Origin: Cristatella mucedo
Taxonomy: Eukaryota > Bryozoa > Phylactolaemata > Cristatellidae
Length of the DNA: 64,000 nt
Direction: 5' to 3'
NCBI GenBank assembly: GCA_009760855.2
Contig: WPIO01000009.1
Location: forward strand, 4,497,001 to 4,561,000
Below the pieces are notes generated by a model. That model saw only the letters and a list, made by a program, of their open reading frames with translations, was not told the origin of the DNA and did no database searches. Shown piece by piece: positions 1-12,008 of this stretch (within the stretch, counting starts at the first letter, position 1; every line of letters starts with the position of its first letter). The position numbers were made by a program, and so were the translations under genes.

Positions 1-3000
1 AGCGGATTTCATTCCGGCTTCCGGTTCACGGCGTCGCAGAGATCACGAATTGCTCTGCTTTTAACTGGCGACAGTGACGCATTATTAGTTGCCAATTCAA
101 ATCTCTGACCACTAGACATTCTTTCTTTCCAGCCTACGGAAGGTGTCCAGAAAGAGATCCAACTCTCTTAGGCTACTATACAAAAGTCTTATTGCTATTG
201 TTAGTATTATTAACTCCACCATCTGCTCAACATTTATGGGGACGCGTTCCATACTTACTCTGTGCGGACGGCACGTCGTGCCAATAAAGCATTCTTTGCT
301 CACCCTGGGCCAGTAGCCCGGAGTTTCGTTTCGGGCTTAACGTGAACCTGAAATGGGCGTGACCGGATTGCGCCGGAAGCATGGCGTTGCACGTTTAACT
401 TTCCTGTCCCGCTGCTGGGTCAGCCAAGAGCTTACGTGCTTCCGTATAAGTGCGCCCCAATTGTTCAGCTCAACTAAGTGGTCGATTGCCGCCATTTTAG
501 ACCCAGCTTCCTTATTCTAACTTGCTGCTGTTACCGACGTTCTGTAGCGGCTTGAGCGCTAGCGACCTTATGAAGCAAGCGCGGCGCGCTAAGCCAATGC
601 GCCAGTTCTTGCTGACGCCGCGGCGCGTGACGAACAGGAGAAACCTTGACCTTGACGATGCATGGCTATCGACTTGCAGGTGCAGCCCCGATACGCGCAG
701 ATACGCCGACAGCACCGATACGCCGATGGTGGCGGAACGCGGGAGAAATGAAGGGCGCCTACACTTTTAAGACGACGAGTTCAATTCTACAGTGTAGAGC
801 AGACAGCTCGGTCGATAGCGGCTGAGGTTTGCAGGCGTCCAGCGCCAGCCGTTGCGTGCAGCGACTCTCGCTCGACTCGCAGAGCGCAGCCCAGCTGCCG
901 GCTCAAAGTGGAGAGCTCGGCTGACTGCTCGTTTCACGACTTTGGCTTTCGTGCCGTCTCTAACCTTAGCATACGACTTAACCGGTCCCCGAGCACCGTG
1001 CTGTAATTCGGGAACCGCGAATAAGATGTCCGCGGTCATCGCGTGGCTGTTGTAGCACATCCGCGTTTCACTGCAGGAAAGGTAATGATAGTAGTTACTG
1101 ACTGGCAGTGCTCACGGTGACGAGTTTCATTACATTCTTCTGCAAAAATAATGGGCATCAGTTCTACGTGTTTTTTTGCGAGCACTTAACGAGGGGCCCT
1201 TGCACCTTACTGACCTCTCGCACGTTCTCTTCCTTCAGCGCCGGACCAGAGCCAGCCGGAAGAACTGCTAACAGCCCTACACGACTTGCTGCGGTGCAAT
1301 TAGAATCCGCATGCAGTTTGTATTTACAAACGCGCCGAGCTGACTTTAAAGGTGAATGTCGCATTCCGTTGTCGGGGTAACGGACGGCGGAGCTGCGAGT
1401 GAAAGTTTCACCGCGCGGGCACGATCTCTTTATACCCCAGCCAGGCCAAAGAGAACTTCTGAATACAAGATGGCCTTGTCCTGAAACATTTCCGATTCGG
1501 TATACAGTACCGAGAGTCTCGCAGCCCCTCTCAAATGGTTGTCTAGTGCCATTTCGGGAATGCACATGCCTCCCCTACAGGAGGCAAACCTAGACCGGAG
1601 GCGAACGCGGGTCCGACGCCTGGGTGGCTTGACTGGCGGCGGGGTCCGAACTATCGTGCCTAACTTCGCTACCATGCTTATGTCATACTTCCGATAATAG
1701 TTGGTGATCCGATGAACTTGAAATGTATGATTGCGCTTACACATCATTCCAACCATCTTGAGTGTATATTGGTCTTTGGTTCTCATTGCCCAGCTGGTAG
1801 CAATTGCACAGGGTTGATCATGCTTCTGTCTGCCACCGCGTACTGTCTAGGTCAGAGCCGAGAGCCTGTCTGTATTTAAGACAAAGAAATGCCCTTTTCA
1901 AGGCAATTATCTGTTCTTTCCGAACCTTGGGCTGCTAATAGATGGTACCCAATTGGTCGCCGACTGTCTCCTGGTCGTTGGTTATCTTTGCAATCGCCTA
2001 AACTTCTGGTTTGGTCTCTAGAGGCTTCAATGATGAATGCTTGCAGAAAGACGGCAAACCTCATGTTCATCATCCATGATGACAGCTTGAACTCCGAGCT
2101 CCTCCAGAAAGATATATTGACAGTATTGGCAACAAGTCATGACGTTTATGGACTTTGACATCAAAGTATGTGCTGCCAGCTGGTTGAGCAACTTTTGACT
2201 GTGCTTCATAAACAGTTCGGCTTTGCGTCTCTGAGATGCTACATAATGGCCATCTATGGCCACATCGACTTGAAATTTGGAATATATGCTCTGGTTGACT
2301 CTTTGACTAATGGTTCTCGCTAGTTTGGTTATATGTTACCACAGTCCTTCAATGTCACATGATTGACCCTATCTGATTAATGCGATTTTTTAAACGTCAC
2401 ACTTTTTTTATTTACTTTCTAGAATCAACCCAGGGTCCACAAAAGTATTCTGCATCTTAAGAGAGGTTTGAAATATTTCTAGAATGCATAGTAATGAATC
2501 TGTTGGATTATACCCAAGGGATATATAATTAAGCGAAAATTTGACCTTGACAGGTCATCAGAAGGTCATCACAACAGCTATGAATACATCAATAGATAAC
2601 TTACGTACAGTTGTTGTTTGTGCCAATTTGCATGCCGGTCGGTCAATTAGTATTTGAGAAATATCAATAAGTGTGCGTTGAGGAAGATGACTCCTATAGG
2701 TGTGGAGGCATAACTCTCACCCATATAGGCGATTCCTCCGGCGGCGTAACCCGGGGCGTAGCTTTCGTGTGCTTTTGCTTAACTCTCAAGGAGCTACGTA
2801 AATGAACTGAGCTACCCAAACAAAATCGACGTTGTCAGGTGGCTGGAACACCGCCTCTCAGGTAGGATTAGTACCTAGAGGAATAGGGATTCCCCGCGGT
2901 CCTGGGAAAACCCCATCGAACTAGTCAGCTTCGGTCGCCAAATTGATTCATTAGTCCATTTCCGTCGATCGAACCGGACGCTAGGCAGCAGCCTCGGTTG
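1..3000. other. Unassigned sequence
   Basis: I see no recognisable gene, RNA gene or known repeat here. Several short open frames overlap on both strands without conserved motifs. The one stretch that looks exon-like is listed separately at 2,028-2,336 on the minus strand. Confidence 0.5.
2028..2336 (-). other. Unrecognised open, exon-like stretch
   Basis: About 100 codons are open on the minus strand, from just after a TAA near 2,340 down to a stop at 2,027-2,029. The translation has mixed composition: a basic helical part (IDGHYVASQRRKAELFMKHS), then a cysteine cluster (CCQYCQY), then an acidic end (IMDDEHEV). It is not low complexity and does not resemble the LINE, hAT or R2 relics in the window. 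No clear splice sites bound it, and I do not recognise the family. It could be an exon of an unidentified gene, a relic of another transposon, or chance. Confidence 0.3.
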
Positions 3001-4470
3001 AAGAGGACGGTCACTTGCCATTTAACGAGTGATAGCTTATGGATATACAGCAAGTATCGTACGCGCCTGATGAGATGCCGGGAAGCGTGAGAGCACAGGC
3101 GCCCTCAGCGGACGAACTCGTTCAAACCAAAGAGCTCGCCAGTGAATCTCCCACTGCCACCCTCAAATACCCAACGCAGGTGATCGATGACATGGATGGC
3201 GAGGTCACCGTCGAATGCCAGTGAGAGCAAGCCGACTTTCGCAGCAGCGCGAACTTACTCATTAATTTATTGATCGCAGTGCAATCTGATTATTTAATCG
3301 GGAAATAGACTGCGGCTGTCGCAGTCGTCTTTTACGATGCGCGGATTCGAACACAAACGTAACAGCATGCGGTAAGTCACAAAGTCTGAATCCTGCTGGC
3401 CGCTGGCTGCACAGCGCACCATGCTGCAGAAGCCGATAATGGGAGAGGCAGGTCCACCCCTCAGCTCCGCTAGGCCCTCCAATCTAGAGCTCCTGGCTTT
3501 ATAGCGTGCTCCCGCACCTCGGCTCCCGCTACTCAGCTTCGCTCGGAGGATGGTGCTTGCGCTAGCAGCCTTTAGTCAAGACGGTTCACAAAATGGCCCT
3601 CAGCGACGAGCCGGGGGACCCCAGTAAGCAGGCAAATTTAGCCAAGCCGGTCGTTACCACCTCGATTACAGGCACCACAGCGAAGTAATACACCCTGAGG
3701 TCCAACGTAGCCGCTTCGAAATGATGCACCGCGTACGCCGCTTCGAAGCCCGCATTGGTCTTCATGTGTCAAAAGCGGGCACGGGCTAGGTCGAAACGCT
3801 GCTCAAACATTACAACCGACGCCGAGAACCATCCAGAAGCGTCATCAGCGCGAAAACCTGGTCGAACGGGTAACGCTCCGTACCGTACGGACGTTAAATA
3901 ATCTTTTTGGGTAGCGTCACAGCCGCGAGACCGGATCTCGGTTGGCCCCGGCCTGCTGTTGGCCAGTCGTCGGGTTTTCCCCAGCAAGCGATTGGCCGAC
4001 TGCGGGTCTTCCCGGTCTGCGATTATTAGTCAAGTTGGTTTTCCCCCAGCTGCAGGCCGTACGCCGGGTTTTCCCCAGCAGCCGATCGGTACCCGGTTGC
4101 ACTATTACAGTGCACTGTTTTAAAGTGCAACCGGACGATTTTAACACACTGATTGCGCACGTGAGGTCTCACTCGCAGTGTAGTATATCTTTAAGTATAT
4201 CGTTTTAGTTTTAGCACAGTTAAATACTAAGCGCGATGAGAATTGGGGCTTCTTCGAAGCGGTCGCAGTAGCAGTTTTGACTCCAACGTTCTCGCCAACA
4301 GCCGACCCGCCGTTGAGCTAGACTTTGAGGCGTCTCCAGAACCCTGAACTTTTTATGCGTCCGTGCGCAAGCGCTTCACTTGGCTGGAGACGGGCAAGTC
4401 CCCTCCGTAGTGCTGCCATTATAACGACCTACCGACTATATCAAGGGGAGACGAGATTAGCACGCGAACG
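3001..4470. other. Unassigned sequence with short GGTTTTCCCC repeats
   Basis: No gene was recognised. Between about 3,970 and 4,085 the motif GGTTTTCCCC followed by AGC-like sequence recurs about three times, suggesting a degenerate minisatellite. The 61-codon frame at 3,039-3,224 has no recognisable motif. Confidence 0.4.
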
Positions 4471-4477
4471 GAGCAGG

Positions 4478-4705
4478 GAGAGGGAGACTACTTCTATGCT
4501 ACTCACTACCTCAACTGCTCTCCTAACTCTGCTATGCTTCCCACTTTCTCTTTGTTGCGTGAGACGAAGTCTGTTGGCTACCGAATGCGTACCGAAAGCC
4601 GCTTAGGCTGTGAGTGTGCTATACAAAACTCTCCTGCGTAACACCCACATGGTCTTTATGATTTTGTGGAGTTACTGACGGAGATACATTACATTACATT
4701 ACCTC
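4478..4705 (+). mobile_element. LINE-2f 3' end (5' truncated)
   Basis: This nearly repeats the last 230 bases of the longer copy at 6,081-6,636. It includes the 3' UTR, the stretch GACTTTGTGGAGTTACTGAC (here GATTTTGTGG...) and the terminal GGAGATACATTACATT repeats. Only 3' sequence survives, as expected for target-primed reverse transcription that stopped early. Confidence 0.85.
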
Positions 4706-4911
4706 CCTGCGCCGTTGCCCGATCAATTGTGACTTGGAAATATCATGCTCAGTACTGCCATTGCCTCAGCAATCCAGTCTCGTCTACCTTTACATCTGTT
4801 AGACATTCTGTGGGGTACGATAGACAATGTCTGGTATCCAATGTGTCTTATACACCCACTGGAAAACCTTCGAAACATACTGAACAGTCCAGTTACTGCG
4901 AATATGAACAA

Positions 4912-5690
4912 GAAATCCGTGCCCTCAGGTCCTGTATGGACAATACATTAGCAGTTTCATTCCTCCGCCATTCTACCCATGGGGGTAGATCGGCTACTAT
5001 TGGGAATGATCACCCAAAATGTCCGCCAGTAGTGAGAGTAATCCCCCAAAGCACATTTATTAATTTTGTACAAAGACAAATAAAACGAATGGCATGACAA
5101 TTGGCACAAAGAATACTGGTAACATAAGCTATCGTTTGATGTGATATAGCTGCCGTGTTGACCTTCTGATGTCCTGTAAAAGTCCAAGGTCACGTATAGC
5201 AAGCACTACAGCTCGGCCATACACGGCTTTACCAGCAAATCGCCAGGTTTAATACCAGTCATTGTAGAAATATGGAGAGCCGCTCAAAAGATGAATGACA
5301 CTCGACTCGTGATAACCCCACCACAATTAAAACTGTTGATAACTTCTTAAAATTGTTGGCACACTACCCCGTTTTAAAGACCGTTGGCGACAGAAGCTTT
5401 AGCTCTGCAGGTCCCAGACTGCGGAACTCGCTTCCACAATTCTCACGCAACGACATCTACTCTCCTGCTGCCGACTACGACACATCCTTTTCAGCCGTCC
5501 TGAGCTGCTACTTCCGTGTCACTCACTAGCTCTTCTGCTCTCCTGACTCAGCTATGCTTCCCACTTTCTCTTTGTTGCGTGAGATGAAGTCAGTTGGCTA
5601 CCGAATGCACATCAAAAGCCGCTTAGGCTGTGAGTGCACTATACAAAACTCTCCTGCCTAACACCCACATAGTCTTTATGACTTTGTGGA
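4912..5690 (+). mobile_element. LINE-2f fragment with internal insertion
   Basis: The left part (4,912-4,971) and right part (5,366-5,690) match consecutive pieces of the copy at 6,081-6,636: first the segment around CTCAGGTCCTG, then TTAAAGACCGTTGGCGACAG to the 3' UTR. About 390 bases separate them here where the other copy is continuous, so something inserted. The frame has decayed. Confidence 0.8.
4972..5366. other. Unknown 390-bp insertion within LINE-2f
   Basis: This segment is absent from the homologous position of the copy at 6,081-6,636. Near its left end is GGGGTAG and near its right end CTACCCC, a short inverted pair that could be remnants of terminal inverted repeats. No transposase is encoded. 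The exact ends and any target duplication are unclear. Confidence 0.45.
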
Positions 5691-6080
5691 AGAGAAGTGA
5701 AGAGTACTGCAGTTAATCGGGCCTAAAACTCCGCTTGTAGCCGCGGTCTGCAGCTGATGACTGGAAGACCAGCAGCAGCCTGTCGCTTCTGGCGGGAGGC
5801 TGCTGTGCTGCGTGCCGATGTTAGTAATTGCTGGTTGTCAGCCATTCTGCACCCATTAGGGCAGTGCAAGAGCATAGAAATTATTAATGCTATTCCTTTT
5901 TTGCGTTGTGGAAAATAGGAAACCGGCAGGGGCTCAAAACCGTAACAGAAGGGCTGAAAAGAAGGGCCAAAGAGCAGGGGCAAAAGAGTAAAGGGCTAAA
6001 GTTCCTAAAGTATCAAAAGAGGCGAAATTCATCTACTGAATTACCAGACTAGTCACATATGAAAAATATTAAAGTGAAAA
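5691..6080. other. Unassigned spacer
   Basis: I see no coding region or known repeat between the two LINE-2f copies. The right half is purine rich, with repeated AAGGGC/GGGCTAAAG words. Confidence 0.4.
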
Positions 6081-6636
6081 ATGTCTAGCTGAGCGAGATG
6101 AAGAAAGAGCTAGGATGGTTGCCGGTTGAGCAAAGGATACAGAGCAAAGTTCTTACGCTGACCCACAAGGCCCGCCACGGCTTGGCTCCTTCGTACCTAG
6201 CTGAACTGCTGCATCAGTTTCAGCCTGTTCGCGCCCTCAGGTCCTGTGCGGACAATAAATTAGCTGTCCCATTCCTCCGCTTAAAGACCGTTGGCGACAG
6301 AAGCTTTAGCTCTGCAGGTCCTAGACTGTGGAACTCGCTTCCACAATTCTTACGCAACGACATCTACTATCCAACTGCCGACTATGGCACATCTTTTTCA
6401 GCGGTCCTGAACTGCTACTTCTATGCTACTCACTACCTCAACTGCTCTCCTAACTCTGCTATGCTTCCCACTTTCTCTTTGTTGCGTGAGACGAAGTCTG
6501 TTGGCTACCGAATGCGTACCGAAAGCCGATTAGGCTGTGAGTGCGCTATGCAAAACTCTCCTGCGTAACACCCACATGGTCTTTATGACTTTGTGGAGTT
6601 ACTGACGGAGATACATACATACATACATACATACAA
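6081..6636 (+). mobile_element. LINE-2f, C-terminal coding part and 3' UTR
   Basis: The frame 6,098-6,568 (156 aa) encodes the carboxy-terminal region that follows reverse transcriptase in CR1/L2-like LINEs. It shows GWLPVEQRIQ, LTLTHKARHGLAPSYLAELL, then LKTVGDRSFSSAGPRLWNSL, the conserved pattern of that region. The catalytic part of the polymerase is missing (5' truncation). The element ends in GACGGAGATACATACATACA, a simple terminal repeat typical of these LINEs. This is the longest copy of the family here and serves as reference for the others. Confidence 0.88.
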
Positions 6637-6639
6637 GAA

Positions 6640-9302
6640 ATCGCAACCCCCTTTCAGCTATACTTCAACGTAAAGTAACGACAAAACCAGACAGAGATAA
6701 GTGATAATCATGACAATACGGTTCAAGTCTTGCAGCAAGTTGAACCTGAATTGGATTACAGTGACCCTACTACGCGGCCCTCTGATAATATTGGAAACAT
6801 TACTACACTTTTAGTGCATGAGGAACCACAGCAGCTTATGCCTGCGACTTTAATATAATTCACACAACTGAACACTTTCTCAGCTGCATTCCAAAAGATC
6901 GCTAGCAAACGGCGAGGGGATGTTCGGCCTGTGGTTGATGTATCCTATATCAAGAGATGTAGTATACTGCTTTTAATGTTAGCTATTCAGCACGAAGGTA
7001 GCGTCTCGTCTATGCAAGGCTGTAAAAATCGAAAAATCTGTCCGCAATTTTGTCCTCATATGAGAAAAGTCCATCTCACTTAGAAAGTTATCAAGCTTCA
7101 AGGGAATTGAATGTGCGGCTAGCAGAAGGCAAGACAGTAGTCGAGACAATTCAACAGAAGATTAAGCAATCAGAGGAATATTAGAAACAGGTATTGGAAC
7201 GCCTCATTGCATTAGCAAGGGTACTTGAAACTCCAAATTTAGCATTCCGTGGATTAAAAACCGCCACATAAGAATAGAAAATTTCTCAAATTCGCCGAAT
7301 TTCCTGCTCTCTTTGATCATCTCGTGATGAAACACCTGGCAGGTTTACTGACAAAGAAACTTACGTACATTATTTCGGCAAAGACATCCAGAATGAATTA
7401 ATTTGAACATTAGCTTTAACAATAAAACGTCAGATTACAAAAACAGCCACGTCAGCAGAATTCTGTTACTCATAATAATAATACTCTCGATAAAGCGCCC
7501 CAGAGAACTCAATCTCTTTCTAGGTGCGTCACATTTGCTGAAAAGGAAACGTGATTGAATGGTGAGTGGTATCATGCGTGATAAACAACATGGAATTACA
7601 TGGTTAGGGGTGCCATGCTATTCAAAAATACTATTCAACTATCCTTGACTGTATCCGAGATGTCAGCCACACCGAACAGACGACCGTTGTTATTCGTTTT
7701 GTTCACTAAGTGAAACCAAAGGGATAATCAGAGAGCATGTTCTTGGTTTCATTCGTTACAAGAGAGCCCAGGTGACTGAAGCTCTGTTTGGGAAGCTCAA
7801 AGATGTGCGATCGGATGTCGTAAATATGAGAGGACTGGGTATGAAAATGGCAGCATCATGAAAGGCAAGAAAAAGTAAAGTGCAGAAGAGGATACCGAAC
7901 ATTCATCCACGCGCCTTCTATGTACCTTTCAGCACCCACTCCTTGAATCTAGTTGTACTATTGCAGCAGAGAGTTGCCTGGAGGCTGCGAATTATTTTGC
8001 TTTGGTGCTGCAAATATCCAATTTTTTTCAGCTTCTACTTGGCAGTGGAGAGTCAAAAGTCACATCACTGATGCCAGCAATCTTATGGTAAAACCACTCA
8101 GTGAAACAAAATGGGAAAGTAGAATTGATGCCCTGAAAGCGCTGAGATACAGCTTCAACAAAGTCTATGATGCTGTGATTGAGACGTACGGAGATAGGAG
8201 TCAGAAAGGGTTGGCTGGAGCTATGACGAGATCTGAAGCACAAACGCTGGCCAATAACATAGACAAATTGTCATTTGTATTATGGCTTCTTACCTGGTAC
8301 AACATCTTTGCTTGAGGTCGATGTCAAGAGCAAAGTTCTAAGGCAGACACCAACTGACTTGAGACAGGGAGTTAAACAGCTGGAAAACACCAAAGTGCTC
8401 CCTGTAGTGAAGGGAGCTTCCATAGAATATTGGCGGATGCAACTCAGAATGACTAAAGAGTTGAAGATTGAATCCACTTTTGAAGCAATTGACAATTGAA
8501 AAAGAGAAGGCTGTTTGATTATGAAACACAGAATGAGCCTGTAAGGATTCCAATGAAACCTATAAGGTTAAATTTTTTATGCTGTTTTAGATTTGTTAAC
8601 AGTCTGTAACTAAAAATTTCAATCAGATTCAACAAAACAGCGCATTGCTTAGGTTCCCGTATAATATTTTCAAGATTACCGATACACTCACAGAGGATAT
8701 CCAGTGAGTGCAAGTCTCTGAAGGAATCTCTTACTCACGGAGACAGCAACGGTTTAGATGGAGAAGAACTGTGTGGTGAGCTGCAAGCCATTGCCAGGAG
8801 GCTTCCCCAGTCTGTGAATCCCCAAGATGTCTAGCAATTTCTATTGCAGCATTAAACTAAAAGAAACTTTCCCGAATCTTCCAGTGGCACTGGGAGTTTC
8901 ACTGACCTTACAAAATATCTTTGGCCAGTGGAGAAATAAGTATTTAAAAACTAAAATAAATAATAAAAAATGAACTCCTTTCAACAATGTGCCAAAAAAG
9001 ACTGGTTGAATTGGAAACAGTTTCTTTCGAATCAGATTTATAGCATCTTCTCTCGACGTAAAGAGTCGAGGTCTGCGAGTTGTCCAACAAACAAGCTTTG
9101 AACATCAATTTTGAAATTTCATGCATTCATGCACCCACACATGTTGTTTATATATTTTTGTGAGTCATTAGGATTATACATTTTTTGCGCCTTGCAAACT
9201 GAGTTTTATTTAATTGTGGGCGAGTGGGGGAGGGCGTGATTGGAAAGGAGGCGCCATATATCTACTCACGTTTAGTGCACCAAAATGCCTCGCACCGGCC
9301 CT
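6640..9302 (+). pseudogene. Decayed hAT transposon (ZMYM1/DUF4371-like transposase)
   Basis: Conserved pieces of an hAT-type transposase appear in order, in shifting frames: EKSPSHLESY (about 7,065), KQVLERLIAL (about 7,190), HYFGKDIQNELI (about 7,365), ILDCIRDVSHTEQ (about 7,645), GYENGSIMKGK (about 7,840), QKRIPNIHPRAFYVPF and HSLNLVV (7,882-7,950), then ETKWESRIDALKALRY and SEAQTLANNIDKL (about 8,100-8,265). A weak match to the C-terminal dimerisation region (FPNLPVAL, QKRLVELETVS) ends near 9,110. At least four stops and several frameshifts kill it. The right terminus, ending GCACCGGCCCTG at 9,302, looks like an hAT end. No matching left terminus was found; LINE-2f abuts the left side. 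A LINE-1f tail is inserted at 7,462-7,616. Confidence 0.85.
7462..7616 (-). mobile_element. LINE-1f 3' tail nested in the hAT relic
   Basis: Read on the minus strand this is the last 150 bases of LINE-1f: the ...CACCCCTAACCATG region, the hairpin tail and the ATT run. It splits the hAT reading between KDIQNELI and ILDCIRDVSHTEQ, so it inserted after the hAT element. Confidence 0.85.
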
Positions 9303-9529
9303 GAAGATTAGCTTGAACTCGAGGAAATGCACTCCCACTGATGAAAAATAAAATACAATTTCACTGGAAGGAGACCAAAAGAGAGAAATCATTAAACGAA
9401 ATACCTAACATTGATAGCGACGGATCTGAAAAAGATAGCACGTAAATAAATGGGCAAACCGTCGCTGACAAAAACAAGAAAAAGGAGTCGTAGAGAAGGC
9501 CAATGAGCAACACCCGTTTTTCGGTCTCA

Positions 9530-9815
9530 AGTCATTTAGCCTTGCCTCTAACCAACTTCGAATCCTATGGAGACCAAACCTTTAGCTCCTGAGTTCCCTA
9601 ACTAAACGGCATATAAAAGGAAGATTAAAACGTAACTGTTCCTCACCGCATTTGTTGTATCTCTGTGAATTGCCATTTGGGTGCTTAAGCGTGCTGACGT
9701 GCATTTTATCACTACCCATACTGAACCTTCCTTTGAAGCACGTGTACAGTGCCTGAAAAAATATTTAGTTCTAGTTCTCTTAGGGTGCAGTAAAAATGCC
9801 TTACTATTGTAATCA
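9530..9815 (+). mobile_element. LINE-1f 3' end, diverged
   Basis: The segment aligns by eye to the end of LINE-1f: CAACTTCGAATCCTATGGAG against CAAACCTTAAATCCTTTGGAG, then an AAAAGGAAGATTAAAACG match to the final coding codons, the 3' UTR, and a degenerate hairpin tail near 9,750-9,815. Many substitutions mark it as old. Confidence 0.65.
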
Positions 9816-10560
9816 TTATTTGCATAGCACCGCGAAAACTTAAGGAAAGCGTGGTTGCCGACAAACATTAAGAAAGAACTACGAGATTGCCCATCAGCAG
9901 GGCGGCCCTCCTCTGCTACAGCTCTGATTACGTAGCTGTTTACCAGCAGGTGTCACCTCGAAGGATTTTTGACCTTCGGCTTTAGTAGCTCCGACTAAAT
10001 GCTCGCGAGCGGAAACCTTTTTGCAGTACTGAGGCTGTAGGCCAGTCAGTTGTTACCGCAGACGCAGACAAGGTTGTGAGTTGCTACCCGTATTACGAGG
10101 TCAGCTCACGCTCAGCTAGGTCAGCGGATACTCAGGCCGGCATTCCGTAGAAACGAACGGCTTGTGATATGTCACTGGCATAGGCTAGTTAGCAGCCATA
10201 AAAAATGTATATTGCTCGAGCGTTACTTAAAATTAAAAGCAGAGCTTTAAAAAAAGGTGCCGGATCCCGTTGATTGGAAGAGTAGTCCGCTCAACCGGTG
10301 GAACTCTGGATCTCCAACTCACGAGGCTTCGCGACAGGAGGCGCTCGAGGCGACATTCTTTTTCGTCTCCCAGTCTCGAGGCAGACGACCTCCGGTAGCT
10401 GCATTTTGAAATTATTTTTCGGCTACTTATTTAAAGCTCTTCGCGAAACAGGTTAGCATGTACTCGGTGAAAGTCTCACGAGGTCATACAATTTGGACGT
10501 GCGAATCTATTTTGACTTTCCCCACACTGCAGACAGTGTATTATGTGTGCATTGCCACAG
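9816..10560. other. Unassigned sequence
   Basis: No gene or classifiable repeat is evident between two LINE-1f fragments. Confidence 0.4.
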
Positions 10561-10561
10561 T

Positions 10562-10765
10562 TATAATAATAATAATAATATTGCACTTGATAAAGCGCCC
10601 TCAGAGAACTTAATCTCTTTCTGGGCGCTTTACATTTGCTGCAAAGTGATACGCAATAGAATAGTAAGTAAAATCATGCTTGAAAAACAAACAAAATGAA
10701 TAACATGGTTAGGGGTTACATGCACTGGGTCAGCATGCAAATATAACCATTATTCGCATGGCCGG
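10562..10765 (-). mobile_element. LINE-1f 3' tail (truncated)
   Basis: The plus strand shows the ATT run complement, TTGATAAAGCGCCCTCAGAG, then AATCTCTTTCTGGGCGC and the 3' UTR with CATGCACTGGGTCAGCATGC. It is a short 5'-truncated copy with close identity to the copy ending at 20,702. Confidence 0.88.
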
Positions 10766-11336
10766 TGTGAAGCTGTCACGATTTTAAACTATGCGAACAG
10801 CTAGTGATCGTGAAAGCACGCACTTTTTACAATGCTCATTGGAAAGTATTTAAAGTCGGTTGGCTGTTCGAAGCGAAGACAGTTTGACAATCTTTAGGAG
10901 ATAAAGAACCTGTATTTTTATTTTTATACTGGTTGCTCCGTTCTGACCGTTGCCAACGAGATGAACCTGCTAAGATGGCTGCCACACCCAGGGCTCCACG
11001 GGGTAAGCCAGCTATTTTTTTTTAATCGATCGAGCTCAAAGCAGCAAGGATAGAACCGCTTTGCCGCACGGCTTTCCCAGGAACCAGTCGAATTGCCTGC
11101 GGTTTTATGATACCACTGGAAGTAATTGAAAAGATGTATAGCGCTTTAAACGATTGCAGCAATAAGCCTCGACGGCATTCTGTCGTTAAGTTGCTAGACG
11201 TAGTACGCGAGTGCTTAGAGAATTCGAGACGATTATTAGGATATTAGACATAAGTAATACCGATGGATAATTAGATTATTAAAGTTCGTTGAAAGAGATT
11301 TGTTGAGTTCACTGAGGACGCCGTCTACAGTAACCA

Positions 11337-11445
<109 letters not shown>

Positions 11446-11624
11446 ATTCATTTGTCTTATTATTATTATTGATACTGTCTAACCTAAAAAAGCCCGGTGC
11501 ATGCAGCACGGAGGTCGAAAGTCATGTTTAGCAGCCTATCTCAACGCACGATGGCATCTGCAACTGAAAGAAATGCAATAATATGAAACCTTTTCTACTA
11601 AACATGTCACCCGCTTCTCGTGAT

Positions 11625-11630
11625 TTTATT
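11625..11630 (-). promoter_or_regulatory. Candidate polyadenylation signal of pyruvate kinase
   Basis: AATAAA on the minus strand lies about 380 bases after the pyruvate kinase stop codon. It is the first canonical hexamer I see downstream. A cleavage site cannot be read from sequence alone. Confidence 0.45.
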
Positions 11631-11933
11631 AACTGAAATATGAGCAACTGACTGTCCAAAATCAACAATGCCAACCCTTCACTAAACGATACAAAACCGC
11701 ATGCGGCCAATCGGGACCGATCGAGTAATGCAGACTCGAAAGTCTCCTCCATAAAATCGCGAGTGCCCATTCGAGTAATTCAATCTCAGACCACCGAAGA
11801 CCATCTTCTGCGTGCCTGCGAGTGGTCAGCACAGCTGCAAGCTCTGTGCACGGGCAAGGTCACTGGTAGTGGCACCACAATCGCAAGCAGCTGAACACTG
11901 GCTGCAAGCAGGGCAAGTAGCAAGCACCGATGT

Positions 11934-11998
<65 letters not shown>

Positions 11999-12005
11999 GC
12001 AGCAG
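11934..12005 (-). repeat. (CTG)n tract in the pyruvate kinase 3' UTR
   Basis: On the plus strand this is 20 CAG units, one AAG and 3 CAG units. On the gene strand it reads (CTG)3 CTT (CTG)20 and begins 3 nt after the TAG stop at 12,009-12,011, so it should be transcribed as CUG repeats in the 3' UTR. Confidence 0.95.
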
Positions 12006-12008
12006 CAC

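Noticed and set aside
3310-3480. Possible tRNA-derived sequence (TTCGAATCC on the minus strand)
   Set aside because: Only a B-box-like word is present; no A box at proper spacing and no cloverleaf.
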